The position numbers were made by a program, and so were the translations under genes. 11,553 bases of DNA, from positions 1 through 11,553 of the forward strand of contig JACPQH010000105.1 of NCBI GenBank assembly GCA_016190585.1, in the 5' to 3' direction. Shown piece by piece: positions 1 through 6,356 of the stretch. Position 1 is the first letter of the stretch, and every line of letters starts with the position of its first letter. The notes under the pieces were generated by a model. The model was not told the origin of the DNA, did no database searches, and was given only the letters and a program-made list of their open reading frames with translations. This DNA comes from Chloroflexota bacterium. GTDB taxonomy: Bacteria > Chloroflexota > Dehalococcoidia > Dehalococcoidales > RBG-16-60-22.

Positions 1-40
1 CCCTCCGCCAGAAATCCGCTGATTTCGAGTCAATACTCAA

Positions 41-1291
41 ATGCCCAAGTATGATATCTGGACAACCGGCTGTCAGTTGTACAAGGCCGAGTCGGCCAGG
101 CTCAGCGCCTGCCTCGATTCCTCGGGTTACCGGGCGGCGGCGGCCGTGAACGAGGCCGATCTTATTATCCTGAATAGCTGCGTTGTCCGGCAGTCCGCCG
201 AGGACAGGGTCGTGAACAAGCTGCTTGACCTCAAGGCTTTGAAAAAGCTCTATCCGGAGAAGCTGCTGGCGGTCACCGGGTGCCTGGTCAAGCCGGAGGC
301 TAACGGCCTCAAAGACCGCTTCGGGCATGTCGACCACTTTTTCCGGCCGGGCGATATGCCGTCCTGGCTGCCGGGCCGCGAGGACGGGGCGATCATCTTC
401 CCGGATAAGCCGCCGGTCAGCGTGTTCGTGCCTATCATGCAGGGCTGCAACAACTTCTGTTCCTACTGCATCGTCCCCTACCGCCGCGGCCAGGAAAAGA
501 GCCGGCCGGTGGCGGAGGTGGTATGCGAGGTCGGCGCCATGGTCGACCGCGGCGTCAGGGAAGTCACCCTGCTGGGGCAGAACGTGGACTCCTACGGCCG
601 GGATACGCCTGGCGGCCCGGAGCTGGCCGACCTGCTCACCGAGCTCAACGGTCTGCCGGGGCTGGCACGCCTGCGCTTCCTGACCAATCACCCCAAGGAT
701 ATGAGCCCGCGGCTTGTCCGGGCGGTCGCCTCCCTGGATAAGGTCTGCGAGGAGATAGGCCTGCCCGTGCAGTCCGGCAGCGATGAAATATTAAGGCTGA
801 TGCGGCGCGGCTATACCGCCGCCCGTTACCGGGCGCTGGTGCAAGACATCAGGAACCAGGTACCGCAGGTGTCATTGAGCACGGATGTCATCGTCGGTTT
901 CCCGTCGGAGTCCGGCGGGCAGTTCCAGGAGACGCTGGACTTGCTCTCGGAAATAAAGTTTGATACAGTTCATGTAGCCGTTTACTCGCCGCGGGAGGGG
1001 ACCCTCGCCGCCCGGGAGCTAAATGACGATGTCGCGCCGGCCGATAAGAAAGCCCGGCTGGCGGTTATCGAGAAACGGCAGGAAGAGATCGCTTCCGAAA
1101 TCAACGCCCGGTTCCTCGGCCGGACAGTCGAGGTGTTGGTCGAGCGTAAAACAAGGGGCAAATGGTCCGGCCGCACGCGGGGCGGCAAGATCGTCTTTTC
1201 CACGGATAAGGCCGAGCGCACGGGAAAGCTGACCCGGGTCCGGATAACCAGGACCGGCGCCTGGTCCATGCAGGGCGAACCAGAAAGCTGA
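41..1291 (+). CDS. miaB: tRNA-2-methylthio-N6-dimethylallyladenosine synthase (MiaB-type radical SAM methylthiotransferase)
   Basis: Cytoplasmic radical-SAM enzyme that adds a methylthio group to C2 of N6-isopentenyladenosine at tRNA position 37. At 416 aa it has the full family layout. An N-terminal UPF0004 domain carries three cluster cysteines (C11, C47, C81). A radical SAM core has the CxxxCxxC motif at C136/C140/C143 (GCNNFCSYCIVP), and there is a C-terminal TRAM domain from about residue 358. The GCQ at the first cysteine and the NNFCSYCIVPYRRG region match MiaB better than MtaB or RimO. The residues after GCQ are LYKAES rather than the usual MN-containing stretch, a mild deviation. An in-frame TGA at bases 20-22 leaves no upstream ATG, GTG or TTG, so ATG 41 is the start; no clear Shine-Dalgarno site precedes it. 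It leads a plus-strand run with yajC 13 bases downstream. A sister enzyme, mtaB, lies elsewhere in the window. Confidence 0.9.
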   Translation: MPKYDIWTTGCQLYKAESARLSACLDSSGYRAAAAVNEADLIILNSCVVRQSAEDRVVNKLLDLKALKKLYPEKLLAVTGCLVKPEANGLKDRFGHVDHFFRPGDMPSWLPGREDGAIIFPDKPPVSVFVPIMQGCNNFCSYCIVPYRRGQEKSRPVAEVVCEVGAMVDRGVREVTLLGQNVDSYGRDTPGGPELADLLTELNGLPGLARLRFLTNHPKDMSPRLVRAVASLDKVCEEIGLPVQSGSDEILRLMRRGYTAARYRALVQDIRNQVPQVSLSTDVIVGFPSESGGQFQETLDLLSEIKFDTVHVAVYSPREGTLAARELNDDVAPADKKARLAVIEKRQEEIASEINARFLGRTVEVLVERKTRGKWSGRTRGGKIVFSTDKAERTGKLTRVRITRTGAWSMQGEPES

Positions 1292-1304
1292 CAGGAGGAA
1301 CGAA

Positions 1305-1655
1305 ATGTTCAGGTCTCTCATAGCCGGGTTGCTCATCCTAGCACTTCTACTGGCCGGCGCTTGTACCACGGCTCCCGGCGGGACTTCCGACCAGAGCATA
1401 ATCCCCACCATCATTTTCCTGGCGGTGATATTCGGTATCTTCTATTTCCTGATGGTGCGGCCCCAGCGCAAACGGCAGAAGGAGCATGAGCAGCTCGTCT
1501 CGCAGCTCCAGAAAGGCGACCAGGTTATCACGGCGGGGGGCATCTACGGGCAGATCGAGTCTATCTCCCCGGATAGCGTGATTATCAAGCTGGAATCCGG
1601 GGCGACCATGCGCGTTGCCCGCGGCAGCGTCATCGCCCGAAGACCGCTCCAATAG
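1305..1655 (+). CDS. yajC: YajC family Sec-translocase accessory protein with lipoprotein-like N-terminus
   Basis: Small membrane subunit associated with SecDF in the Sec translocase. The family core is clear: a transmembrane span at about residues 32-50, then the RPQRKRQKEH basic stretch (52-61) and the GDQVITAGGIYG motif (71-82). Ordinary YajC starts just before that span. Here an extra N-terminus (residues 1-20) looks like a signal peptide: R3, a hydrophobic run at about 4-18, and LAGAC ending at C20, resembling a lipobox. Export of such a segment would leave the next span running outside to inside, the expected YajC topology (inference). The start is well supported by AGGAGG at 1293-1298, six bases before ATG 1305. 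No secD or secF follows; nadC starts 4 bases after the stop. The family call is firm; the lipidation is not. Confidence 0.9.
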   Translation: MFRSLIAGLLILALLLAGACTTAPGGTSDQSIIPTIIFLAVIFGIFYFLMVRPQRKRQKEHEQLVSQLQKGDQVITAGGIYGQIESISPDSVIIKLESGATMRVARGSVIARRPLQ

Positions 1656-1659
1656 GCGA

Positions 1660-2538
1660 ATGAATGACCCGGCGCTGCCTGAAAGGGAGCTTGACCGGAT
1701 TATCGCGGGCGCTCTCGCTGAGGACGCCGTCGGCAACGACGTCACTACCCGGCTGCTCATCGCGGCTGGTTTGACCGGCAGCGGCGCCGTTCTCAGCAAG
1801 GACGAGGGCATCGCCTGCGGCCTGGAGGTCGCGCGGCGGGTTTTCCTCAAGATTGATCCCGGCCTGCTGACGCAGACCCTGGTGAAGGACGGCGAGGCCG
1901 TCAGGCCGGGCGACAAGCTGATGACGGTCTCCGGCCGCCTGGCCGGCATCCTCTCCGGGGAGAGGGTAACTCTCAACTTCCTGCAGCGGCTCAGCGGCAT
2001 AGCCACCCTGACCTCGAGGTTCGTGGAGCAAGTCTCCGGCTATAATGTCTCCATCTATGATACCCGGAAAACAACCCCGGGGCTGAGAACGCTGGAGAAA
2101 TACGCCGTGCGGATGGGCCGCGGCCAGAACCACCGTCTCGACCTGGCTGACGGCGTCCTTATCAAGGACAATCACCTGGCCGTCCTGCGCAAATTGGGGA
2201 TGACGCTGCCGGACATAGTCTCCCGCGCGAAACTCGGGGCGCCGCCGGGTCTGCGCGTTGAAGTCGAGGTCACCAGCATCAAAGAGGCGCTTGAAGCCGC
2301 CGGCGCCGGCGCCGATATCATTATGCTGGACAACATGAGCCTGGAGGACATGAAGGAGGCGGTAACCCTGATCGCGGGACGCGCCCTGGTAGAGGCCTCG
2401 GGGGGGATTGACCTTTCCAACGTCCGCAAGGTCGCCATGACCGGGGTTAACATAATATCAATCGGCGCCCTGACCCACTCCTACCGGTCCTTGAACATGA
2501 GCCTGGAAATCGACCCCGGCTCGGTTAAGTCCGGCTAG
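1660..2538 (+). CDS. nadC: nicotinate-nucleotide pyrophosphorylase (carboxylating), quinolinate phosphoribosyltransferase
   Basis: Converts quinolinate and PRPP to nicotinate mononucleotide, CO2 and pyrophosphate in NAD synthesis; cytoplasmic. The 292 aa product has the family hallmarks: DTRKTTPGLR at 134-143, EKYAVRMGRGQNHR at 146-159, the catalytic-lysine segment GVLIKDNHL at 165-173, EVEV at 201-204, the phosphate-binding region IIMLDNM at 220-226, and EASGGI at 245-250. I chose ATG 1660, which gives the normal NadC N-terminus and follows the yajC stop by 4 bases. An in-frame start at 1615 would overlap yajC by 41 bases and add 15 unrelated residues. No nadA or nadB is visible nearby. The stop codon interlocks with that of the convergent cbiO gene, so no terminator can lie between them. 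Confidence 0.96.
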   Translation: MNDPALPERELDRIIAGALAEDAVGNDVTTRLLIAAGLTGSGAVLSKDEGIACGLEVARRVFLKIDPGLLTQTLVKDGEAVRPGDKLMTVSGRLAGILSGERVTLNFLQRLSGIATLTSRFVEQVSGYNVSIYDTRKTTPGLRTLEKYAVRMGRGQNHRLDLADGVLIKDNHLAVLRKLGMTLPDIVSRAKLGAPPGLRVEVEVTSIKEALEAAGAGADIIMLDNMSLEDMKEAVTLIAGRALVEASGGIDLSNVRKVAMTGVNIISIGALTHSYRSLNMSLEIDPGSVKSG

Positions 2539-3266
2539 GCGCGCTCGCCGAAAAGCAGGCCGTGAGCCGCGAGCAGCGGACGGTCTTCCAGGATTTGAGC
2601 CGCCGGGCCGTCCGCGACAATTCGTCCCCCGTCCAGCACCACCACCCGCCGGCACAGCTCTTTCACCAGGCCGAGCTCATGAGTGGCGATAACCTTGGTC
2701 ACCGGCAAACCCCGGAGCAAACGGGTGAGGTTCCACTGGGCGGCGGGGTCAAGGTTGCTGGTCGGCTCGTCAAGGACGAGAATATCCGGGTCCATGGACA
2801 GCACGGTCGCCAGGGCGACTCTTTTCTTTTCCCCGAGGCTGAGGTGGTGCGGTGAACGTGCCTCGTAGCCCCGGAGACCGACCTCCCCGAGGGCGCGGGA
2901 CACCGCCCGCCGCACCTCGTCCTGGCTGTAGCCCAGGTTCACCGGCCCGAAGGCGACATCGTCGAAAACCGTGGCCGAGAAAAGCTGGTCGTCCGGGTCC
3001 TGGAAGACCAGGCCGGTACGGCGGCGAATCTCCTTGAGGTTGGCCGGCTCGGTCGTCATGGCGAAGACCCTGACGTGACCGTTGCTGCGCAACACGCCGT
3101 TCAGATGCAGCAGCAGCGTTGACTTACCGGCGCCGTTGGGACCGATGAGGCCGACCGATTCCCCGCGGCGGATGGTCAGGTTGATACCGTCGAGGGCCGG
3201 CTGGCCGTCGGGAAACGAGAAAGACAGGGCCTCGATTTTAACGATTACTTCAACGGGCTCAGGCAT
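2535..3266 (-). CDS. cbiO: energy-coupling factor ATPase of nickel/cobalt ECF transporter
   Basis: Cytoplasmic ATP-binding subunit that powers CbiMNQO-type uptake of nickel or cobalt. With the start at 3266 the protein is 243 aa. Motifs: Walker A GPNGAGKST (42-50), Q-loop FQDPDDQLF (88-96, typical of ECF ATPases), ABC signature LSLGEKKR (142-149), Walker B DILVLDE (161-167), and the switch histidine H196. ATG 3266 overlaps the cbiQ stop by 8 bases, implying translational coupling. The frame stays open further upstream to 3494, but that extension lies inside cbiQ and has no ABC-family similarity. Last gene of the cbiM-N-Q-O operon. The symbol follows the CbiO family; the substrate could equally be nickel (NikO). 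Confidence 0.95.
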   Translation of the reverse strand: MPEPVEVIVKIEALSFSFPDGQPALDGINLTIRRGESVGLIGPNGAGKSTLLLHLNGVLRSNGHVRVFAMTTEPANLKEIRRRTGLVFQDPDDQLFSATVFDDVAFGPVNLGYSQDEVRRAVSRALGEVGLRGYEARSPHHLSLGEKKRVALATVLSMDPDILVLDEPTSNLDPAAQWNLTRLLRGLPVTKVIATHELGLVKELCRRVVVLDGGRIVADGPAAQILEDRPLLAAHGLLFGERA

Positions 3267-4035
3267 AGTGGGTACCCAGATACACGGCGAGGATAGCGGC
3301 CACAAGGCACAGGGTGAATATGGTATCGGCCGGCCGGAGGGAAGTCCCGCCGGATGCCCGGCAACTGCCGTCAAAACCGCGGGAGAGCATGGCGGCGTAG
3401 ACGCGCTCACCGCGCTCATAGCTCCGGATGAAAAGAGAGCCGATGATGTTGCCCAGGGTTCGCAACTTCCACAGCCGGGTACCGCCGAAATCACGACTTT
3501 CCCGCGCCTGCTTCAGGCGCAGCACCTCGTCCGTCAGGATAAAGATGTAGCGGTACATGAAAGACAGCACCATGACCATCACCCGCGGCATCCCCAGTGT
3601 TTCCATGCCGGACAGCAGGGCGGTTATGCGGGTCGTCGAGATGAGGAGGACGAGACTTATCATCGAGAGCCAGGCCCGGGCCATAACGGTCAATAGCGCC
3701 GCCAGTCCCTGGTAGGTGGCTGAGACGCTCCAGGCACCGAGCGGCACCGTGACCGCGGGCTCGCCGGGCTTGAAGAATGGCAGGAACAGGGCAACCATGA
3801 GCACGAAGGGCATAACGGCCAGGGAGCGTTTCAGAACGTAGAGCGGGGGCACGCGGGCCAGCCAGGCTAGCGCGGCCAGGATAAGCAGGTAGGCAAGGAA
3901 AGGCCGCCAGGACAGAAACGGCGTGATGTTGACTGCCAGGACGAAAATAACGGTAACAACCAGCTTCACCCCGGGATGGCGCCGGTGAATGACGCTGTGG
4001 CGGTCGCTGTACCTGTCCAGGAAGCTGTGTCTCAT
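3259..4035 (-). CDS. cbiQ: ECF transporter transmembrane subunit CbiQ (nickel/cobalt)
   Basis: Integral membrane coupling subunit (EcfT family) that links the CbiO ATPase to the CbiM substrate-binding subunit. The 258 aa product has several hydrophobic spans (about 23-40, 45-61, 72-88, 107-135 and 236-253). It also has the two short cytoplasmic arginine motifs of EcfT proteins: ARESRDFGG at 177-185 and AMLSRGFDG at 215-223. ATG 4035 was chosen because the product then begins with the family-like RHSFLDRYSDRHS; an in-frame start at 4095 would overlap the upstream cbiN gene. The gene starts 4 bases after the cbiN stop and its own end overlaps cbiO by 8 bases. Confidence 0.93.
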   Translation of the reverse strand: MRHSFLDRYSDRHSVIHRRHPGVKLVVTVIFVLAVNITPFLSWRPFLAYLLILAALAWLARVPPLYVLKRSLAVMPFVLMVALFLPFFKPGEPAVTVPLGAWSVSATYQGLAALLTVMARAWLSMISLVLLISTTRITALLSGMETLGMPRVMVMVLSFMYRYIFILTDEVLRLKQARESRDFGGTRLWKLRTLGNIIGSLFIRSYERGERVYAAMLSRGFDGSCRASGGTSLRPADTIFTLCLVAAILAVYLGTHYA

Positions 4036-4039
4036 GTTA

Positions 4040-4327
4040 TTACGCTCGCTTCGGTCGCCGGGCCAGCAACCGGGCCAGGCTGTAGGCGGCCGCAAACATC
4101 AGAAGGGTCCCGGTAACGCCGGCGAGAATCGTGGCCGCCGTTTCGTTCTCGACGCCCGGGAAGAGATAGTCCGAGATGACCCGGAACGGTGCGGGACGCG
4201 CCAGCGCGAGGAAGCCCTGGTCTTCGGCCACCCGCTCCAGGCCGTCAGGCTGGGAGGAGGCGAGGGGGGATATTATCGCCAGCGCCAGGCAGATACCCAG
4301 GGTAATCAGCCACCATTTTGTTCTCAT
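4040..4327 (-). CDS. PDGLE-domain cobalt/nickel transport accessory protein (CbiN/NikN-like)
   Basis: Small membrane component of the ECF metal transporter. The 95 aa product has an N-terminal span (about 5-20), an extracytoplasmic loop starting with the diagnostic PDGLE motif (27-31) and containing FPGVENE (56-62), a second span (about 66-86) and a basic tail. This is the PDGLE family, found in nickel- and cobalt-type transporters either as a separate protein or fused to the M subunit; it is not a classical CbiN sequence. The start at 4327 has an AAGGTG Shine-Dalgarno site at 4333-4338, inside the end of cbiM, and begins 2 bases after the cbiM stop. The PDGLE type leans toward nickel, but the sequence alone does not settle the substrate. 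Confidence 0.88.
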   Translation of the reverse strand: MRTKWWLITLGICLALAIISPLASSQPDGLERVAEDQGFLALARPAPFRVISDYLFPGVENETAATILAGVTGTLLMFAAAYSLARLLARRPKRA

Positions 4328-4329
4328 CG

Positions 4330-4968
4330 TTACACCTTCTGCGCCTGAAGCAGGTCGGCGCGCCTGGTCTGCACCAGGCCCAGTACGGCGGCGGTTATCA
4401 GACCCTCACCGATGCCGATAAGGGAATAAAAACCGGTCATGGCCGGCAGGACGAGAGGCAAGGGCGAGGCGCCGGACAGGGCGAGCTCAAGCGCGGTCGC
4501 CGCGGCGGCGGTCATCACGGAAACCCAGCCGGCGGCGAAGGCCGCGGACATTTTGCCTTTATGACTGTCGCGCGCCAGCCTGGCAGACAGGCGGTAGACT
4601 CCGTGGGCCGTCAGGGTAGCGATAACCCCCATGTTGAGAATGTTCGCCCCCAGCGCCAGCAGGCCGCCGTCCTGGAAAATCAGGCTCTGGGCGATAACGA
4701 CGCTGCTCATGACCAGCACCGCCGACCATGGCCCGAGCAGGATGGCGGCCAGCCCGGCCCCCAGCACGTGGCCGGACGTGCCGGCGAAGACCGGGAAGTT
4801 GAGCATCTGAATGGCGAAGATAAAAGCCGCCAGGACGCCCATCAGGGGCACCTGTTTTTCCTGGAGACGGCGGTTGGTCTGTTTGACGGCGACGGTGATG
4901 GCGGTCACCGAAACCGCCCCGGTGGCGGCTACGGCGGGGATGCTAAGCAGCCCGTCCGGTATGTGCAT
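4330..4968 (-). CDS. cbiM: substrate-binding membrane subunit of nickel/cobalt ECF transporter (CbiM/NikM)
   Basis: S component that binds and translocates Ni2+ or Co2+. The 212 aa protein opens with MHIPDG, whose Met1 amine and His2 form the metal site in the family. The third known ligand is present as H67 in the GTSGHVLG segment (63-70), the same number as in the structurally studied NikM2, as I recall it. Several hydrophobic spans follow. The start is fixed because MHIPDG must be N-terminal; a GGAGG site lies at 4973-4977 just upstream. First gene of the transporter operon, 55 bases downstream of the fur-family gene. The spacer between them holds an array of TGCA elements that is a candidate operator. 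The nickel versus cobalt choice is unresolved; context favours nickel. Confidence 0.94.
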   Translation of the reverse strand: MHIPDGLLSIPAVAATGAVSVTAITVAVKQTNRRLQEKQVPLMGVLAAFIFAIQMLNFPVFAGTSGHVLGAGLAAILLGPWSAVLVMSSVVIAQSLIFQDGGLLALGANILNMGVIATLTAHGVYRLSARLARDSHKGKMSAAFAAGWVSVMTAAAATALELALSGASPLPLVLPAMTGFYSLIGIGEGLITAAVLGLVQTRRADLLQAQKV

Positions 4969-4983
4969 ATCGCCTCCACATCA

Positions 4984-5009
4984 AGATGCACCTGCAACAA
5001 TATGCATCT
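4984..5009 (-). promoter_or_regulatory. candidate Fur-family operator in the cbiM leader
   Basis: Perfect inverted repeat AGATGCA (4984-4990) / TGCATCT (5003-5009) with 12 bases between. On the cbiM sense strand it contains TGCATATTGTTGCA (5006-4993) followed by a further TGCA (4990-4987), giving GCA-N7-GCA-N3-GCA. The same spacing recurs upstream of fur. A TTTAAT that could serve as a -10 element lies just upstream on the same strand, but I see no convincing -35. A repressor bound here would cover the start region of a cbiM transcript. Function is inferred. Confidence 0.5.
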
Positions 5010-5023
5010 ACGATTAAAAAATT

Positions 5024-5446
5024 TTATTTGCACCGGGTACAGCGCCCGAATATCGCCAGGTGGCTCAAATCGGCCTCAAAGCCGTACCCGCCCAGCAGGG
5101 CGGCTTTAAGCGGGTGCAGGATCGATTCCTCGAGGTCGACGACATGGCCGCACTTCTGGCAGACGAGGTGATGGTGACGGCCGCGGTGGGCGGGGTGATA
5201 TTTCACCCGGCCGCCGCCGAGGTCGGTTTTCGTTACCAGCCCGAGTCTTTCCAGCAGGTCCAGCGTCCGGTAGATGGTCGAGATATTAACATGGGGGTAA
5301 CGCCGCACGATCTGGGAGTGTATCTCCTCGGCGCTGATATGGTTGGTGCTTGCCTCGATAGCCTCCAGGACCATGGTGCGCTGGGGCGTCAGGCGGTAGC
5401 CCTTCTCGCTAAGCTCGCGTATGATTTGCCGGGTGTTGTCCACCAT
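5024..5446 (-). CDS. Fur-family metal-responsive transcriptional repressor, possibly nickel-responsive (Nur-like)
   Basis: DNA-binding metalloregulator of 140 aa. The winged-helix domain (about 1-84) contains RLTPQR (18-23) and the recognition-helix region NISTIYRTLDLLERLGL (54-70). The dimerisation domain has a structural zinc site C96xxC99 with C136xxC139. Likely sensory-site residues are H36, H84, H91 and H93. By hand alignment H84 sits where E. coli Fur has Glu81, so the site would be all-histidine, closer to Nur or Zur than to iron Fur. ATG 5446 follows GGAGA with suitable spacing. It lies immediately upstream of, and on the same strand as, the cbiMNQO-type operon. Its own promoter overlaps a TTGCAA-N4-TTGCAA palindrome resembling the element in the cbiM leader, suggesting autoregulation. 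The family call is firm; the sensed metal is inference. Confidence 0.93.
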   Translation of the reverse strand: MVDNTRQIIRELSEKGYRLTPQRTMVLEAIEASTNHISAEEIHSQIVRRYPHVNISTIYRTLDLLERLGLVTKTDLGGGRVKYHPAHRGRHHHLVCQKCGHVVDLEESILHPLKAALLGGYGFEADLSHLAIFGRCTRCK

Positions 5447-5519
5447 TTATCTCCAGGTCTGCTCAAGGCGAGTACCGGCGAGGCATCGGCGTTGTGCCGG
5501 GACGTAACCGCTAACCAGC

Positions 5520-5548
5520 ACTATAGCATGAGCGGGAGAATATTGCAA
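5520..5548 (-). promoter_or_regulatory. promoter of the fur-family gene
   Basis: On the minus strand a -35-like TTGCAA (5548-5543) is followed 17 bases later by TATAGT (5525-5520), five of six matches to the -10 consensus and preceded by TGC as in an extended -10. The predicted transcript starts near 5513, leaving a leader of about 65 bases before ATG 5446. The -35 is one half of the adjacent TTGCAA palindrome. Confidence 0.6.
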
Positions 5549-5572
5549 GCTGTTGCAATTGCCTATAATTGC
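5543..5572 (-). promoter_or_regulatory. candidate autoregulatory operator, TTGCAA palindrome plus phased TTGC repeats
   Basis: TTGCAA (5543-5548), GCTG, TTGCAA (5553-5558), then two more TTGC at 5559 and 5569. On the fur sense strand the GCA elements are spaced 10, 6 and 10 bases apart; the first two spacings are the same as in the cbiM leader. The palindrome resembles the Nur box of Streptomyces (TTGCAA-N5-TTGCAA as I recall it) with a spacer one base shorter. Overlap with the -35 element suggests repression. Binding is inferred. Confidence 0.5.
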
Positions 5573-6021
5573 GAATTGATTTCCCGGCTGTCGAGCATCA
5601 GGGTGACCGGGCCGTCGTTGAGAATCTCGACCAGCATTTGCTGCTGGAAACGGCCGGTCGCCACCCTGAGACCGCTCAGGCGGCCCTGCTCCACGAAATA
5701 GTTGAAAAGCCGCTCGGCTTCGGCCGGCGGCGCCGCCGCGGTAAAGCTCGGGCGCCGGCCCTTCCTGGCTTCCGCCAGCAGGGTGAACTGGCTGATGATT
5801 AGCAGCTCGCCGCCGGCGTCCAGCACCGAGAGATTGAACTTGCCGGCGGCGTCGCCAAAGATGCGCAGGTTGACTATCTTCCGGGCGAGCAGCCCGGCGT
5901 CCTTCTCGGTATCGCCGGCAGCGACGCCCAGGAGTATCACAAGCCCGGGCCCGATACGGCCTACCGTCTCCCCCGAGACGCTGACCGCGGCCCGGGTCAC
6001 TCTCTGGAGCAGCGCCTTCAC
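5563..6021 (-). CDS. dtd: D-aminoacyl-tRNA deacylase (DTD)
   Basis: Proofreading enzyme that hydrolyses D-amino acids wrongly attached to tRNA; cytoplasmic homodimer. The 152 aa product matches the family from end to end. It has the N-terminal LQRVTRAAVSVSGE, the SQFTL active-site motif (77-81), KGRRPSF (87-93), the cross-subunit Gly-Pro motif in NDGPVT (135-140), and the normal C-terminal MLDSRE followed by a short tail. The only suitable start is GTG 6021, one base after the fmdB stop, so translation is probably coupled; no independent Shine-Dalgarno site is evident. The stop lies just before the operator region of the fur-family gene, and some readthrough into fur is possible since no terminator hairpin is visible. 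Confidence 0.95.
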   Translation of the reverse strand: MKALLQRVTRAAVSVSGETVGRIGPGLVILLGVAAGDTEKDAGLLARKIVNLRIFGDAAGKFNLSVLDAGGELLIISQFTLLAEARKGRRPSFTAAAPPAEAERLFNYFVEQGRLSGLRVATGRFQQQMLVEILNDGPVTLMLDSREINSQL

Positions 6022-6022
6022 G

Positions 6023-6280
6023 CTAGCTGGGTTTGGAGGATGGTTCTTTTTCCGGGGGTTTCACCGGGGCTTTCTCCGCGGAAGGGTCGGCTTCGCCGTT
6101 CCCCTTGCGGTGGTCGGTAATGTAAAAGCCGGAGCCCTTGAACACTATCGGGACCGGCAGGATGACGCGCTGGGCTTTGCTCTGGCACCGGGGGCACAGG
6201 GCCTCGGCGGGGTCGTTGAATCCCTGCCGTACCTCGAACCGGCAGGTACAACCCTGACATTCATATTCGTAGATGGGCAT
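6023..6280 (-). CDS. FmdB-family zinc-ribbon protein
   Basis: Small protein of the putative regulatory FmdB family, whose molecular role is not well established. The N-terminal domain begins MPIYEYEC and has two zinc-knuckle pairs, C8xxC11 and C29xxC32, followed by the conserved FKGSGFYITD segment (47-56). The C-terminal tail (about 57-85) is low-complexity, rich in K, P, E and S, as in other family members. Two adjacent ATGs exist (6283 and 6280). I chose 6280 because it gives the canonical MPIYEY start and five-base spacing to the AGGTG site, whereas 6283 leaves only two. It has its own promoter upstream and is one base from dtd, forming a likely two-gene unit. Confidence 0.88.
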   Translation of the reverse strand: MPIYEYECQGCTCRFEVRQGFNDPAEALCPRCQSKAQRVILPVPIVFKGSGFYITDHRKGNGEADPSAEKAPVKPPEKEPSSKPS

Positions 6281-6309
6281 CATTACACCTCGAACAAGTT
6301 TCTTAACAT

Positions 6310-6339
6310 ATTATATCAATTAGCTTCAAGAGGAGGCAA
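6310..6339 (-). promoter_or_regulatory. promoter of fmdB-dtd
   Basis: Minus-strand TTGCCT (6339-6334) and a perfect TATAAT (6315-6310) separated by 18 bases. The predicted transcript start near 6303 leaves a leader of roughly 20 bases containing the GAGGTG ribosome site. It lies in the 76-base spacer between recJ and fmdB, which otherwise shows nothing, including no clear recJ terminator. Confidence 0.6.
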
Positions 6340-6356
6340 CAGGTCAAGCCAAGGGG

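Noticed and set aside
1..40. Partial upstream gene at the left edge
   Set aside because: All three plus frames are open for at least a few codons, but the fragment is too short to recognise any product.
1615..1659. Longer nadC start inside yajC
   Set aside because: Adds 15 residues not typical of NadC; ATG 1660 sits just after the yajC stop and gives the usual N-terminus.
2280..2320. GGCGCC-rich tandem stretch in nadC
   Set aside because: It is explained by Ala-Gly-Ala-Gly-Ala coding with GC-rich codons in a conserved region of the protein.
3267..3494. Longer cbiO reading frame beginning at 3494
   Set aside because: It lies wholly within cbiQ and the added residues have no similarity to ABC ATPases; ATG 3266 gives a normal-length family member.
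4969..5023. Cobalamin or nickel-cobalt riboswitch upstream of cbiM
   Set aside because: The 55-base spacer is too short and shows no B12-box or multi-stem layout; protein-operator repeats explain its structure better.
5030..5062. Possible terminator after the fur gene (CGGG/CCCG arms, then T-rich sequence)
   Set aside because: The stem is only four pairs and lies a dozen bases before the T run, so it is not a convincing intrinsic terminator.
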